From the NCBI GenBank assembly GCA_002478145.1, contig DLMI01000118.1, positions 36,146 through 100,145 of the forward strand: a stretch of 64,000 bases of DNA, read 5' to 3'. Within the stretch, counting starts at the first letter, position 1; every line of letters starts with the position of its first letter. Below the pieces are notes generated by a model. That model was not told the DNA's origin and ran no database searches. It saw nothing but the letters and a program-made list of their open reading frames with translations. Below are positions 44,488-53,313 of the stretch, piece after piece. A program made the position numbers and the translations under genes. The DNA is from Acidobacteria bacterium UBA7540 (GTDB lineage: Bacteria; Acidobacteriota; Terriglobia; UBA7540).

Positions 44488-45579
44488 CTAGTGAATGGCC
44501 TTGCGCAGGGAGTCGACAATGGACTGACTATCCGCAGGGCGGAGTGAACCGGCGATGAAGTTGTAGGTTTTTCCGGACGTCAGATTGATGTGAAAGGTGC
44601 CCGTGTTGAGGTTGAGGCCTGGAATGATATTTGCGTCAACCTCTCTAATATCCGAGAGAGGCGTTGAAAACACCTCCTTGCCCGACTCCTCGTAAGTGAG
44701 CTTCTGGCCCGTTACCATCAGCGTGCCTTTGGTCTTGTTGTGGCTCTGGAGAAGGCTGGCGACGTCCCCGAGGTTGTAGACGTCGAAGCGCTGGCCCGCC
44801 GAGCTGGCCGGTTCAGAAACCGCGGCAGCCTTGGTGGTCCCGCCTGCCACCTCGAAGGGTGCTTCGGCCTCTTTGTCGTCGGGATTCACCACAAACAAGC
44901 TGGTCTTACCTGTGGGCGCATCCGCGGTGATTTGAATGCGCACTGTAAGCTCAGTGGTGGCCGTCGCGGTGGTCTCCAGGACCCGTATTCCTGGGTTCAA
45001 GAAGCTGACCTTGGCCCCTTGAGCAAAGTTCTTCCCCGTGATCTTCAGACTCGCTTGAGTTCTGGGAGCAGCGCGGGGGGGAGCGACGCTTGTGACCTCC
45101 GGCGTGCTGGATTCGGAAGGATGAACTTCCTCCGCAGGCGTTGATGGCGCCGCAGGGGCTGCTGGCGCAGGGACAGCGGCCGGCGCAATCGTAAATTCAG
45201 CCTCAGCCGCGATACTGGCCGGATTGCTGACATAGAGGCTGATTGCACCGGCTTGGGCTTTCTTGCTGATCGCCAGCTTGACCTCGAGCTCCGTCCCACT
45301 AACGCGTCGAGTAGAGACAACGTGAATTGACGGGTTGGTAAAAGAAACGTAGGCACCGGGAGAGAAATTCTGCCCTTCGACGACGATGGTAACCTCCTCC
45401 CCGGGAGCCGCCTGGCTTGGGTTGAGCTGCTGGACCTGAGGTGTAGCGTCCGCTGGAATCTCCTGCGGCGGCAAAGCAACTACCGCAAGGCCACCCCCAG
45501 CCCACAGTAACGCTATGGCGGCGGCAAGGATCAAGCCTCTCCTGAAAGCCCTCCTGGTCTGGAGATCGCTTCCTCTCAT
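44488..45579 (-). CDS. Exported IPT/TIG repeat protein with C-terminal GRAM/PH-like domain
   Basis: A 363-residue protein with a signal peptide or anchor (GLILAAAIALLWAGGGLAVVAL). Two Ig-like IPT/TIG domains lie at about 47-130 (NPSQAAPGEEVTIVVEGQNFSPGA) and 160-245 (LKITGKNFAQGAKVSFLNPG), separated by a Pro/Ala-rich linker. The last 95 residues (YNLGDVASLLQSHNKTKGTLMVTGQKLTYEE) look like a GRAM/PH-type fold. Probably an envelope protein; function unknown. Confidence 0.78.
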   Translation of the reverse strand: MRGSDLQTRRAFRRGLILAAAIALLWAGGGLAVVALPPQEIPADATPQVQQLNPSQAAPGEEVTIVVEGQNFSPGAYVSFTNPSIHVVSTRRVSGTELEVKLAISKKAQAGAISLYVSNPASIAAEAEFTIAPAAVPAPAAPAAPSTPAEEVHPSESSTPEVTSVAPPRAAPRTQASLKITGKNFAQGAKVSFLNPGIRVLETTATATTELTVRIQITADAPTGKTSLFVVNPDDKEAEAPFEVAGGTTKAAAVSEPASSAGQRFDVYNLGDVASLLQSHNKTKGTLMVTGQKLTYEESGKEVFSTPLSDIREVDANIIPGLNLNTGTFHINLTSGKTYNFIAGSLRPADSQSIVDSLRKAIH

Positions 45580-45688
45580 GGCTTTCCCTCCCCGGTGATC
45601 TCATGCCTCTTTATGCAGTATGCCCCCGCCGCCCCAGCGCCCAACGTTAAGGAGTTGCCTGAGTGAAGCGGACACCCTTTTTTTGCAA

Positions 45689-47497
45689 TTATTTCAGGCG
45701 CGCGAGTTTCCCCGGCTTTTCCAGTCTTTCGGCCTTTATAATCCCGGATCCTTCCTTTATGGTCAGGATCTGATTGGCTTCGATTTTGGTGAATTTCTCG
45801 GTCTTCTGCGTCGTGGGCCACCTGATTTCGATCGAATCGATTTCTTTCGCATCCCCGAGGCCGAAGTGAAGGCGCAAATCGCTCTGGGACATTACGCTGG
45901 TTCCGCAGTGGACCTCGTCGATCTGCGCGTGTTTTCCCGTCACCACGCGCGCGCGGGCGCCGACCGCAGTGCGGTTACAATGTGTCCCAATCAACTTGAG
46001 CTTGATCCAGTTGTTCTTGTTTCCTCCTTCATTGCGCAGGAGGGAGAACCTGTCATTCATATTGAGCACCAGGACGTCGAGGTCTCCGTCGTTGTCGTAG
46101 TCCCCAAATGCGCAGCCGCGGCTGGAGAAGCGTTCCGCTACCCCCGGTCCCATCTGAGCTGAGACGTCCTTAAACTTGCCATTCCCAAGGTTTCTGTAAA
46201 CGATGCGTGGACTCTTGAACGTAGCATCGAGATGATAGGTTTCGATTTCAGGATAAACATGGCCCGTGACGTGAAAAATATCCGTCCACCCATCGTTGTC
46301 GTAATCCATGAATCCCGCCCCCCAGCAGACGTACTGCGTGTTCACCCCCAGGCCTGCGACGAAGGTGACGTCGGTAAAAGTCCCGTCCCCATTGTTATGG
46401 TAAAGATCGGGCGTATCGTCGGTGAAATTAGTTTTGAAGATATCCAGCCACCCATCGCAGTCGTAGTCTCCGACGCCTACGCCCATGCCGGCCTGTTCCT
46501 GTCCATCCTCGTTATAGGCGCAACCCGCCATAACGGAGACATCCGTGAATGTCCCATCCTTGTTATTGTGAAACAGGATGCTGGGCTCCGAATCCACCGC
46601 CACGTAGATATCCGGCCAGCCGTCGTTGTCAAAATCATACGACACGCCGGTGATGGAGTAACGCGGCCCGGGTTTCAGGATGCCGGCCTTTTCCGAAACG
46701 TCCGAGAAGGTCCCATCACCGTTATTGTGGTAAAGGATGTTCATCCCGCCGGGAAGCCCGCGCGGCCCACACATGGTGGGGATACCTTTCCACTGGCAAT
46801 AGCCGGTCGCGCCAGGTACCGGCACTTTCGTGATATCCAGCTCAATGTAATTGCAGACGAAGAGATCCAGCAATCCGTCGCGGTCATAGTCGAGCCAAGT
46901 GCAACCGGAGCCCCAGCGGACACGATCTTCCCAAAGTCCCGCTTTCTTCGTCACATCCGTAAAAGTTCCGTCGCCGTTGTTGTGCCAGAGGATGTTGTGG
47001 CCCCAGAAGCAGCAGAACAGGTCGTCCCATCCGTCATTGTCGTAGTCGCCGACGCAAACGCCCGTCCCCCAGCCGGTACGGCCCAGGCCTGCCTTCTCCG
47101 TCACATCGGTGAACGTTCCGTTGCGATTGTTCTTAAAGAGGTGTTGAATCGGAGCTTTCCCGGGTTCGTAGGTTTCCTCGAAGCGCACTCCGTTGGTCAG
47201 GTAGATATCCAACCAGCCGTCCTGGTCGTAATCGAAAAAGGCCAAACCGCTGCCTTTGGCCTCGACAATGTACTTCTTGCTCGTCACTCCGCCCCAAACG
47301 TTGGGAACGGTCAGCCCTGCCTCTTCGGCAACATCCACGAAGATGACGGGTGAAGATTCCTCCGGGTTGGGAACAATGGCCGCGTGCAGGGCGGGCGCGC
47401 GGGTCCATCGCCAGAGAGGAGTTGTAAGAGCGTCAAGGAGCTTTGACCCCAGCAGGACAGCGGAGGAACCCAGGATTTGGCGACGAGAAAACTTCAT
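45689..47497 (-). CDS. CRTAC1-family FG-GAP/ASPIC-UnbV protein (Tat-exported)
   Basis: A 602-residue beta-propeller protein. FSRRQILGSSAVLLGSKLLDAL is a twin-arginine signal. At least seven repeats of the FG-GAP type follow (FFDYDQDGWLDIYLTN, NNGDGTFTDVTEKAGL and similar), with DxDxDG calcium-binding loops. The C-terminal ASPIC/UnbV domain is at about 500-590 (SLLRNEGGNKNNWIKLKLIG, SIEIRWPTTQKTEKF). Members are exported and common in Acidobacteria; binding of ligands or cell-surface glycans is suspected. ATG 47497 starts the signal peptide; an ATG at 47578 is possible. Confidence 0.9.
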   Translation of the reverse strand: MKFSRRQILGSSAVLLGSKLLDALTTPLWRWTRAPALHAAIVPNPEESSPVIFVDVAEEAGLTVPNVWGGVTSKKYIVEAKGSGLAFFDYDQDGWLDIYLTNGVRFEETYEPGKAPIQHLFKNNRNGTFTDVTEKAGLGRTGWGTGVCVGDYDNDGWDDLFCCFWGHNILWHNNGDGTFTDVTKKAGLWEDRVRWGSGCTWLDYDRDGLLDLFVCNYIELDITKVPVPGATGYCQWKGIPTMCGPRGLPGGMNILYHNNGDGTFSDVSEKAGILKPGPRYSITGVSYDFDNDGWPDIYVAVDSEPSILFHNNKDGTFTDVSVMAGCAYNEDGQEQAGMGVGVGDYDCDGWLDIFKTNFTDDTPDLYHNNGDGTFTDVTFVAGLGVNTQYVCWGAGFMDYDNDGWTDIFHVTGHVYPEIETYHLDATFKSPRIVYRNLGNGKFKDVSAQMGPGVAERFSSRGCAFGDYDNDGDLDVLVLNMNDRFSLLRNEGGNKNNWIKLKLIGTHCNRTAVGARARVVTGKHAQIDEVHCGTSVMSQSDLRLHFGLGDAKEIDSIEIRWPTTQKTEKFTKIEANQILTIKEGSGIIKAERLEKPGKLARLK

Positions 47498-47698
47498 CTT
47501 TGCTGTTGTTGCTTCGCGTTCCGTTCGGCCGCCACAGGGTGCAAAGCCGAACGTGCGCAGCATAAAATTCCAGCCCACAAAAATCAGTCAGCCATTATAC
47601 TACAGGGGCAGGGCCTCCTGCCTTCCGGACTGGACAGCCCGGAGAATGGTGATGACAGGAGTGCGAGGTGCAAGTCCCCTGAATCGGGATCATTACTC

Positions 47699-48490
47699 AT
47701 GTCAACTCGCTTACGGAGGTGTGCGGTGCGCCATACATGCTTGGTGGTTTGGATGGGCGGGTGGTTTGTGGCTCTTACGTCCGCCGCCCTGGCACTCCCG
47801 GCAAAGACAGAGACCATTGCCTTGCGGAGTGGTGACGAGACCGTCTCCGCCTATCTCGCGGTCCCCGATTCCGGCGGGCCCCACCCAGCCCTGGTGGTGA
47901 TTCATGAATGGTGGGGCCTGAACGACTGGGTAAAGGAACAGGCGCAGAAATTCGCAGAACAAGGATATGTGACGCTTGCCGTAGACCTCTACCGGGGCAA
48001 GGTGGCCTACGATCCCAACCTCGCTCACGAGCTCTCGCGCGGCCTGCCCCAGGACCAGGCCATTCGCGACCTGAAAGCCGCCTTCAACTACCTAGCCTCC
48101 CGGCCCGATGTCCGGAAAGATAAGATCGGCTCGGTGGGCTGGTGCATGGGGGGCGGATTCTCTCTCCTGCTGGCCGTCAATGAATCCAAGCTCGCCGCCT
48201 GCGTCGTGAATTATGGCTCCATGCCTACGGACAAAGACGAAATTCAGAAAATTCAGGCGCCCGTGCTGGGGAGTTTTGGAGCCGAGGACCGGGGCATCCC
48301 GCCCACTGCCGTGGGGGCATTTGAAGATGCGATGAAAGCCGCGCATAAGTCAATCGACGTGAAGATCTATGATGGCGCCGGCCACGCCTTCGAGAACCCC
48401 AACAACAAGCTGGGATATCGTGAAGCCGCCGCCAACGATGCCTGGGCCCGCACGCTCGACTTCTTAAACCGCACCCTCAAGGGGCAGTAG
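47699..48490 (+). CDS. Exported dienelactone hydrolase family protein
   Basis: A 263-residue alpha/beta hydrolase with an N-terminal hydrophobic signal (WMGGWFVALTSAALAL). The catalytic triad is Cys149 in GSVGWCMGGG, Asp197 in GSFGAEDRGI and His229 in YDGAGHAFENP. Glu70 in VVIHEWWGL is the conserved active-site Glu. Known members open dienelactones in aromatic degradation, but exported ones probably have other ester or lactone substrates. ATG 47699 is chosen because the signal begins there; no strong ribosome binding site is seen. Confidence 0.87.
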   Translation: MSTRLRRCAVRHTCLVVWMGGWFVALTSAALALPAKTETIALRSGDETVSAYLAVPDSGGPHPALVVIHEWWGLNDWVKEQAQKFAEQGYVTLAVDLYRGKVAYDPNLAHELSRGLPQDQAIRDLKAAFNYLASRPDVRKDKIGSVGWCMGGGFSLLLAVNESKLAACVVNYGSMPTDKDEIQKIQAPVLGSFGAEDRGIPPTAVGAFEDAMKAAHKSIDVKIYDGAGHAFENPNNKLGYREAAANDAWARTLDFLNRTLKGQ

Positions 48491-48585
48491 TCAGAGACTT
48501 TCCGACAGCACCGAGATTTCTGCGGCGGGTCATGGCGGAGGAGTCAAAGAACGGAAACTGGAAATTAGAAACTGGAAACATGAGT

Positions 48586-49419
48586 TCAGACCGTCTTTGC
48601 CGGCGCGGCGGGGATGTTGGGAAGCGGCTTGCCTCCACCCGGCCCGTGCAGCTTCTGACATGGCTTTTTCCGGCGAGCCAGGTGGAGATAATCCAGCACC
48701 AACCGGCGCTTGAGATGCTGGATGGCCTTGGCCGGATCGACGCCTTTGGGACAGGCACGCGAGCACTCGCCGGCGTAGTGGCAGCGGAAAGCCCCAAACG
48801 CGGCGCCGGTCACCCGGTTGCGTTCGCGTCGCCCGTCGTCGCGCGTGTCCTGGTTATAGCGCTGCGCCGCCGCCAGAGGCATGGGCCCCAAGTACCGCGC
48901 GTCGGTGGCCAAGGTGGGGCAGGCGGCCATGCAGCAGCCGCACTTGATGCAGTAGGTGAACTGGAGATAGGCTTCGAGTTCCTTTGGAGACTGGTAGAAC
49001 TCCCCTGCCGGGTCATTAATCTCGGCCTCATCCGCGCGCACCACGTAAGGCTTCAGCGAACGGTGTTTGTCAAACATGGTCAGGAGATCGGGGACCAGGT
49101 CACGGATGATGTTGAAATTCGGCAAGGGGCTCACGGTCAGATCCGTAGTCGCGATGTGCAGGATCTGGGTGTTGCAGGCGAGCGTCGGCTGCCCGTTCAG
49201 CATCATGCCACACGAACCGCAGACGCCCATGCGACACGAATAACGCCAAGCCAGCGAAGCATCCACATTGTCCTTGATGTAGTGCAGGCCGTCGAGCACC
49301 GTCATGCCTTCGCGCACCGGTATCGTGTAAGTCTTTACGTACGGCGCGCGGTCGCTTTCAGGATTGTAGCGCGTGATGTGAAAATTAATCTGTCGTACGG
49401 TTTTGCTGCTTCCCGGCAT
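48586..49419 (-). CDS. sdhB: Succinate dehydrogenase/fumarate reductase iron-sulfur subunit
   Basis: A 277-residue subunit that moves electrons from SdhA to the quinone site. CRMGVCGSCGMMLNGQPTLAC binds the [2Fe-2S], CIKCGCCMAACP the [4Fe-4S] and CHYAGECSRACPKG the [3Fe-4S] cluster. The N-terminal lead INFHITRYNPESDRAPYVKTY is normal. GGAGGAAGGGG precedes ATG 49419. It is the last gene of the operon and follows the membrane anchor by two bases. The C-terminal 25 residues are Lys/Pro-rich. Confidence 0.94.
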   Translation of the reverse strand: MPGSSKTVRQINFHITRYNPESDRAPYVKTYTIPVREGMTVLDGLHYIKDNVDASLAWRYSCRMGVCGSCGMMLNGQPTLACNTQILHIATTDLTVSPLPNFNIIRDLVPDLLTMFDKHRSLKPYVVRADEAEINDPAGEFYQSPKELEAYLQFTYCIKCGCCMAACPTLATDARYLGPMPLAAAQRYNQDTRDDGRRERNRVTGAAFGAFRCHYAGECSRACPKGVDPAKAIQHLKRRLVLDYLHLARRKKPCQKLHGPGGGKPLPNIPAAPAKTV

Positions 49420-49421
49420 GG

Positions 49422-49805
49422 CTACCCCCTTCCTCCTGCTATGGCGATGGCATGCACTGCGACGGCCGCCCACGTGCCCAGGCCAAACAGCCCCAGTCCT
49501 ACAACTAGAAAGACGAAGGTGATGGCCTTTTCGACCGCGGGCTTGAGCGTCAACTCGAACAGGATGGTGCGCAGGCCATAGAGGCCATGGTAGAGCGCGA
49601 CGCCGAGGAGAAGGACGTAAGTAACGGTGAAGAACAGCTTGCCATCCCTAAACAGGCTGTTGCTCTTGGAAACGGCCTCGCCCCCGTAAGGGACAAACAG
49701 GTGAGTGATCCCGCCCACGTGCATGATGAGCATGTGGAGGCCGAGCAGGAAGAGGATCACCACTCCCGCCGCCATGTGCCAGGTCCAGTATTTCGTTTCG
49801 CGCAT
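49422..49805 (-). CDS. sdhD: Succinate dehydrogenase membrane anchor subunit
   Basis: A 127-residue membrane protein with three hydrophobic helices (AAGVVILFLLGLHMLIMHV, LFFTVTYVLLLGVALYHGLYG and KAITFVFLVVGLGLFGLGTWAAV). His residues in LHMLIMHVGG and ALYHGLYG could bind haem b. GTAGGAGGAGGAG lies just before ATG 49805. Position between sdhC and sdhB defines its role; sequence alone is weakly diagnostic. Confidence 0.85.
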   Translation of the reverse strand: MRETKYWTWHMAAGVVILFLLGLHMLIMHVGGITHLFVPYGGEAVSKSNSLFRDGKLFFTVTYVLLLGVALYHGLYGLRTILFELTLKPAVEKAITFVFLVVGLGLFGLGTWAAVAVHAIAIAGGRG

Positions 49806-49860
49806 TTCTCCTCCTCCTACTTGACCCAGGGTCGCGTCAAGGTCTTCGCTCACCAAGTAA

Positions 49861-49999
49861 CCCCTCACCTGCCCTCGTTCCTCGGGCACCCTCTCCCCAA
49901 GGGAGAGGGCCGTCATTGTCGATTTCTACCCTCTCCCGAGGGGAGAGGGTGGACCGCGATCCCGATTCACTTCATCGGGACGCGGGCCGGGTGAGGGGT
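49861..49999. repeat. CCCTCACC...GGTGAGGGG repeat element
   Basis: Starts CCCCTCACC and ends GGTGAGGGGT. Two internal stems CCCTCTCC(C/G)...GGGAGAGGG repeat the word seen at 17422-17493. It lies between sdhC and sdhD on the coding strand and may form a stable structure in the operon transcript. Confidence 0.75.
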
Positions 50000-50034
50000 C
50001 TTTTTCGAGCCAAGGCGACTTTGACGCGCCCCTG

Positions 50035-50472
50035 CTATTTAGCCAAACCCAAGAATTCATACCCCCCTGCCGCGAGCAAGATCGCTGCCAGGATCATCAT
50101 GGAGATGAGCAGGGGCCGCTGAACGTTCAGTGACGTCTTGTAGGGATAAACAGGCTCGATGGGCTTGCCGACCGCGAAGCCGAGTTCCACGAGCACCAGA
50201 CGGATGCCGTTCGCGGCGTGGTAGGCGAAAGCCGAGAAAACCAGAAACTCCCCGAACTTGAAGAGAGGCTGGTGAAAGATTCCCCCCTCGACCCACAAGT
50301 AGATGCCTTTGGCGCGCAGGCTCGTAACCACAACGTGCATCAAAAAGTAGCAAAGAATGCCCAGGCCGGTGAGGCGATGCAGGATGTAAGCGTAGCGCTC
50401 CACACCCCAACGCCCGCCCCCGAGCCATCCCCACAGCCCGAGCCGATTGTTGTGTCTTTGGATTTCGGCCAC
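50035..50472 (-). CDS. sdhC: Succinate dehydrogenase cytochrome b subunit
   Basis: A 145-residue membrane subunit. RYAYILHRLTGLGILCYFLMHVVVTSL holds the SdhC-type HR.TG motif and a haem-ligand His. Two more helices follow (FLVFSAFAYHAANGIRLVLVEL and LLISMMILAAILLAAGGYEFL). GTG 50472 is chosen because GGGGGAGG lies six bases upstream; the longer frame includes repeat DNA. Upstream lie the repeat at 50489-50530 and a toxin-antitoxin pair that separates it from sdhA. Confidence 0.88.
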   Translation of the reverse strand: MAEIQRHNNRLGLWGWLGGGRWGVERYAYILHRLTGLGILCYFLMHVVVTSLRAKGIYLWVEGGIFHQPLFKFGEFLVFSAFAYHAANGIRLVLVELGFAVGKPIEPVYPYKTSLNVQRPLLISMMILAAILLAAGGYEFLGLAK

Positions 50473-50488
50473 GTTGGCCTCCCCCGAA

Positions 50489-50530
50489 AATTGCCGATTG
50501 GCGATTTTCGATTGATGATTGTCGATTAGG
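50489..50530. repeat. Degenerate CGATTG repeat
   Basis: GATTGCCGATTG-type words (ATTGCCGATTGGCGATT, CGATTGATGATTGTCGATT) are repeated four to five times. The same vocabulary occurs in the 40-base direct repeat at 29.6 kb, 21 kb away. Confidence 0.6.
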
Positions 50531-50542
50531 GTCCTTTTGATT

Positions 50543-50809
50543 TCAGCGATAAGCCTCACGTCGATGACGAACTGCAACTATGTCAACAACCCTCTCGTCG
50601 TCAAAAATTTGGTAAACAACTCGATAATCGCCGATCCGGATGCGCCACCGGTTTTGAACGCCACTCAATTTCTTACATTTTGCTGGACGGGGGTTTTGGG
50701 CAAGCGACTCAATTACTGGGAATATTCGGTTGACAAGCGGTCGGTCAAGACTTTCCAGCTCTTTACGTGCTGACCTGGCAAAGGTGATTGCATATTCGAC
50801 GTTAGCCAT
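50543..50809 (-). CDS. RelE/ParE-family toxin
   Basis: An 88-residue protein. YAITFARSARKELESLDRPLVNRIFPVIESLAQNPRP is the helical start, then KLSGVQNRWRIRIGDYRVVYQIFDDERVVDIVAVRHRREAY forms the RelE beta sheet with conserved basic and Tyr residues. It should cleave mRNA at the ribosome (RelE) or block gyrase (ParE); the basic active-site pattern favours RelE. It overlaps its antitoxin by eight bases. It lies inside the sdh operon. Confidence 0.9.
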   Translation of the reverse strand: MANVEYAITFARSARKELESLDRPLVNRIFPVIESLAQNPRPAKCKKLSGVQNRWRIRIGDYRVVYQIFDDERVVDIVAVRHRREAYR

Positions 50810-50999
50810 TTAGCTTGCCCTGACTTTTGAGGCGATCTCGAACAAACTGGAGCGTCTCGCGGGGTTCATGCTTTCTTTTTTCGGCCAACCAATTGTCATA
50901 AACATCCTCCCAGAGGGTTCCGTGCTTTTTGAGGTTTATTACAACCCCGGTTTTCTTCCCCTGGGAATCGACAATAAACTCAACACCTTCCATATTCAT
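50802..50999 (-). CDS. Small antitoxin paired with the RelE-like toxin
   Basis: A 65-residue protein (FIVDSQGKKTGVVINLKKHGTLWEDVYDNWLAEKRKHEPRETL). It is a Phd/RelB-like small antitoxin by size and position but its fold is not certain. There are two in-frame start codons, ATG 50999 and ATG 50993; GGGAGG lies eight bases before the second. The overlap with the toxin gene suggests coupled translation. Confidence 0.75.
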   Translation of the reverse strand: MNMEGVEFIVDSQGKKTGVVINLKKHGTLWEDVYDNWLAEKRKHEPRETLQFVRDRLKSQGKLNG

Positions 51000-51089
51000 G
51001 ACCTCCCACCCTCAATTCTATCATCCCCTGTCACCGGCGGCTGTACAGTCGGTCCTCCACGTGCGGCCGCTGGTTAGATGGTGCGCCCG

Positions 51090-51194
51090 TTATCTATTGA
51101 GCTGCGCCACCGGACCCCAGTTGTTGAGCCATTTGGTGAAGTCGCGACGTGGCTCCCTGTACTCGCCGGCGTGAACGGTAAACAATGGCTTCAT
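51090..51194 (-). CDS. Short possible coding remnant upstream of the RelBE-like pair
   Basis: Reads MKPLFTVHAGEYREPRRDFTKWLNNWGPVAQLNR, 34 residues, with a very good GAAGGAGGG before the ATG. The N-terminal MKPLFTVHAGEY resembles the start of longer bacterial hypothetical proteins, so this could be the decayed 5' end of such a gene. It could also be chance. Confidence 0.25.
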   Translation of the reverse strand: MKPLFTVHAGEYREPRRDFTKWLNNWGPVAQLNR

Positions 51195-51271
51195 GGGCCC
51201 TCCTTCACAATTTGTAATACACAATCCACCATTCACTATTCGTGACATACAGCTAGCCTCGACCCGGAGTG

Positions 51272-52987
51272 TTAGTACTTACGCTCCACCGGCTTCCAGG
51301 TGGTAATCGTCACGGGCTTGTATTCCAGCCGCGGCTTGCCGTCGGTCGAGTAAACCATGGAGTGGGCCAGGAACTTCTCGTCGTCGCGTTGGGAGAAATC
51401 CCTGCGGGCATGGGCCCCGCGGGATTCCTCGCGGGCCAGACCCGCGAAGAGCAGCACCTCGGCCAACTCCAGCATATTTTCGGTCTCGAGCGCCTGAATG
51501 AGGTTGGAGTTGTAGATGCGGCTTTTGTCCTGAATGGAGATTTTCCCGAAGCGTCGCCTCAGCTCCGCAATCTTGGCCAGCCCCTCCTTCATGGACTCCC
51601 CGCTGCGATAGACACCGGCGTGCTTGTCCATCAGGGTCCGAAGCTCGCGGCGGATGCGGGCGGGGTTCTCAGTTCCACTCTGCTTGAGCAGCCCGTCGAA
51701 AATACGCTTCTCTTCTTCCCGGGCCAAGTCTTCCGACATCGCGCTCAGCTTGGAGCCTTGGGCCACGTACTTCGCCATCTCGCCGGCCGTGATGCCGCCC
51801 CACACCAAGCATTCGGCGGTGGAGTTGCACCCGAGGCGGTTGGCGCCGTGCATGGAGTGGCAGGCCACCTCGCCGGCGGCCCAGATATTCTCCACCTTCG
51901 TCTGCCCATTGATGTCGGCCTCGATTCCGCCCATCGAGTAGTGAGCCACGGGCCGGATGGGAATGGGCTGCGTGATCGGGTCGATGCCCAGAAACTTCAT
52001 GCACACTTCCCGAATCAAGGGCAGGCGCTTGTTGATTCGCTCGGCGCCCAGGTGAGTCAAATCGAGCTGGATGTAATCGAGGCCGTCGGCTCCCGGGAAG
52101 CCGCGTCCCTCGAGGATTTCGGTCATCTCCGAACGGGAAACGATATCGCGCGGCGCCAGCTCCATCATCTTGGGCGCATACTTCTCCATGAAGCGCTCGC
52201 CTTTATTGTTGCGCAGGTAGCCGCCTTCACCGCGGCAGCCCTCGGTCATCAGGATGCCCGAAGGCACGAGCCCCGTCGGGTGAAACTGGAGAAACTCCGG
52301 ATCCTCCAAGGCCAGACCGGCGCGGTAGGCAATGGCCTGTCCATCGCCCGTAACGGTTTGAGAGTAGGTGGTGAATCCATAAAGGTTCCCCAACCCTCCG
52401 GAGGCAATCAGGAGAGCCTTGCCGCGCAGGACATGAAACTCGCCGCTCGGTAGATCGTAGAGCGTAAGCCCGGCGAAGCGTCCGCCATCGAGGAGCAGCG
52501 CAGTGACGAAACATTCGTCGTAGCGCTTGAAGTTGTTGTATTTGACGAGGGTGTCGTAGAGGGCCTGCATCTCGAAGAAGCCGGTCTTGTCGGCCGCCAT
52601 GCACGCCCGAGGAAAAGAATGCCCTCCGAACGGCCTCTGCATGATTCGCCCGTCCTCGCGGCGGGACCAGGGGACGCCCCAGTGCTCGAGGAGGCGGATT
52701 TCATCCGGGGAGGTTCTCACAAATCGCTCCACTGTGTCCTGGTCCGCAAGGAAATCGGAGCCTTTCACGGTGTCCCAGGCGTGCAACTCGAGGCTGTCAC
52801 CTTCCTCGGGGCGCATCACCGCGGCCGTGCCTCCTTCCGCACACACGGAATGCGAGCGCATGACCTGCACTTTCGAAACGATAGCGATGTCGGCGCTGCC
52901 CCGCGTTTTGATGCAGAGCTCGACCGCGGCGCGCAGCCCGGCGAGTCCGGTCCCCAAGATCAAGACATCATGAGTTATTTGCTGCAT
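51272..52987 (-). CDS. sdhA: Succinate dehydrogenase/fumarate reductase flavoprotein subunit
   Basis: A 571-residue FAD enzyme. The N-terminal dinucleotide fold is [17 protein letters not shown]. His46 in [10 protein letters not shown] is the site for covalent [25 protein letters not shown] and [14 protein letters not shown] hold substrate-binding residues, and [18 protein letters not shown] closes the FAD site. The C-terminal helical domain is complete. It is the first sdh gene; sdhC, sdhD and sdhB follow after a roughly 800-base interruption by a toxin-antitoxin pair. It oxidises succinate in the citric acid cycle. Confidence 0.95.
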   Translation of the reverse strand: MQQITHDVLILGTGLAGLRAAVELCIKTRGSADIAIVSKVQVMRSHSVCAEGGTAAVMRPEEGDSLELHAWDTVKGSDFLADQDTVERFVRTSPDEIRLLEHWGVPWSRREDGRIMQRPFGGHSFPRACMAADKTGFFEMQALYDTLVKYNNFKRYDECFVTALLLDGGRFAGLTLYDLPSGEFHVLRGKALLIASGGLGNLYGFTTYSQTVTGDGQAIAYRAGLALEDPEFLQFHPTGLVPSGILMTEGCRGEGGYLRNNKGERFMEKYAPKMMELAPRDIVSRSEMTEILEGRGFPGADGLDYIQLDLTHLGAERINKRLPLIREVCMKFLGIDPITQPIPIRPVAHYSMGGIEADINGQTKVENIWAAGEVACHSMHGANRLGCNSTAECLVWGGITAGEMAKYVAQGSKLSAMSEDLAREEEKRIFDGLLKQSGTENPARIRRELRTLMDKHAGVYRSGESMKEGLAKIAELRRRFGKISIQDKSRIYNSNLIQALETENMLELAEVLLFAGLAREESRGAHARRDFSQRDDEKFLAHSMVYSTDGKPRLEYKPVTITTWKPVERKY

Positions 52988-53040
52988 GCTTCATGTGCTC
53001 CTTCGAGCTTCCAACCCGGCGCCTGGAAGCAGAAGCGTAC

Positions 53041-53083
53041 TCTTTGGAGTGCGGTCCCGCCTTGCGGGACCGCACTCCAAAGA
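53041..53083. repeat. 20-base perfect hairpin upstream of sdhA
   Basis: Arms 53041-53060 and 53064-53083 are exact reverse complements around the loop CTT. The outer word is TCTTTGGAGTGCGG. There is no T-tract. It lies 54 bases upstream of the sdhA start, so it could lie in the sdh leader or promoter. Confidence 0.7.
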
Positions 53084-53313
53084 TGGGCCCCGAGCAGGAA
53101 CATTTTCCGCGTTTGAAAGCCTCCGTCGTCGCGGCGGTACTTCGGAGGCTCGCCATTGTGGCACCCACCCGCCTCGATGTCGAGAGACACAAAGTCGGGC
53201 GCATTTCATGAAGTCAATATAGCCTCCCGCTGGCGCGACTCAGGTTATAATCTTGCGGCATTTCATGGACTACCCCCGGGTGACGATTCCCTGAGGGCGG
53301 GGGAAGAGAGCTT

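Noticed and set aside
46232..47353. 373-residue plus-strand frame opposite the CRTAC1 gene
   Set aside because: Antisense of the repeated FG-GAP coding sequence; its own apparent repeats are reflections of those repeats.
47645..47695. GTGCGAGGTGCAAGTCCC, reminiscent of group II intron or riboswitch words
   Set aside because: No intron-encoded protein, no domain V-like hairpin and no paired core were found around it.
51050..51130. Minus-strand segment GGTGGCGCAGCTCAATAGAT that looks like the start of a tRNA
   Set aside because: The D-loop lacks GG, no anticodon stem closes and no T-arm or matching acceptor end is found; a short peptide frame with a good ribosome binding site explains it at least as well.
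51269..52453. 394-residue plus-strand frame opposite sdhA
   Set aside because: The minus-strand sdhA protein is unmistakable; the antisense frame has no domain.
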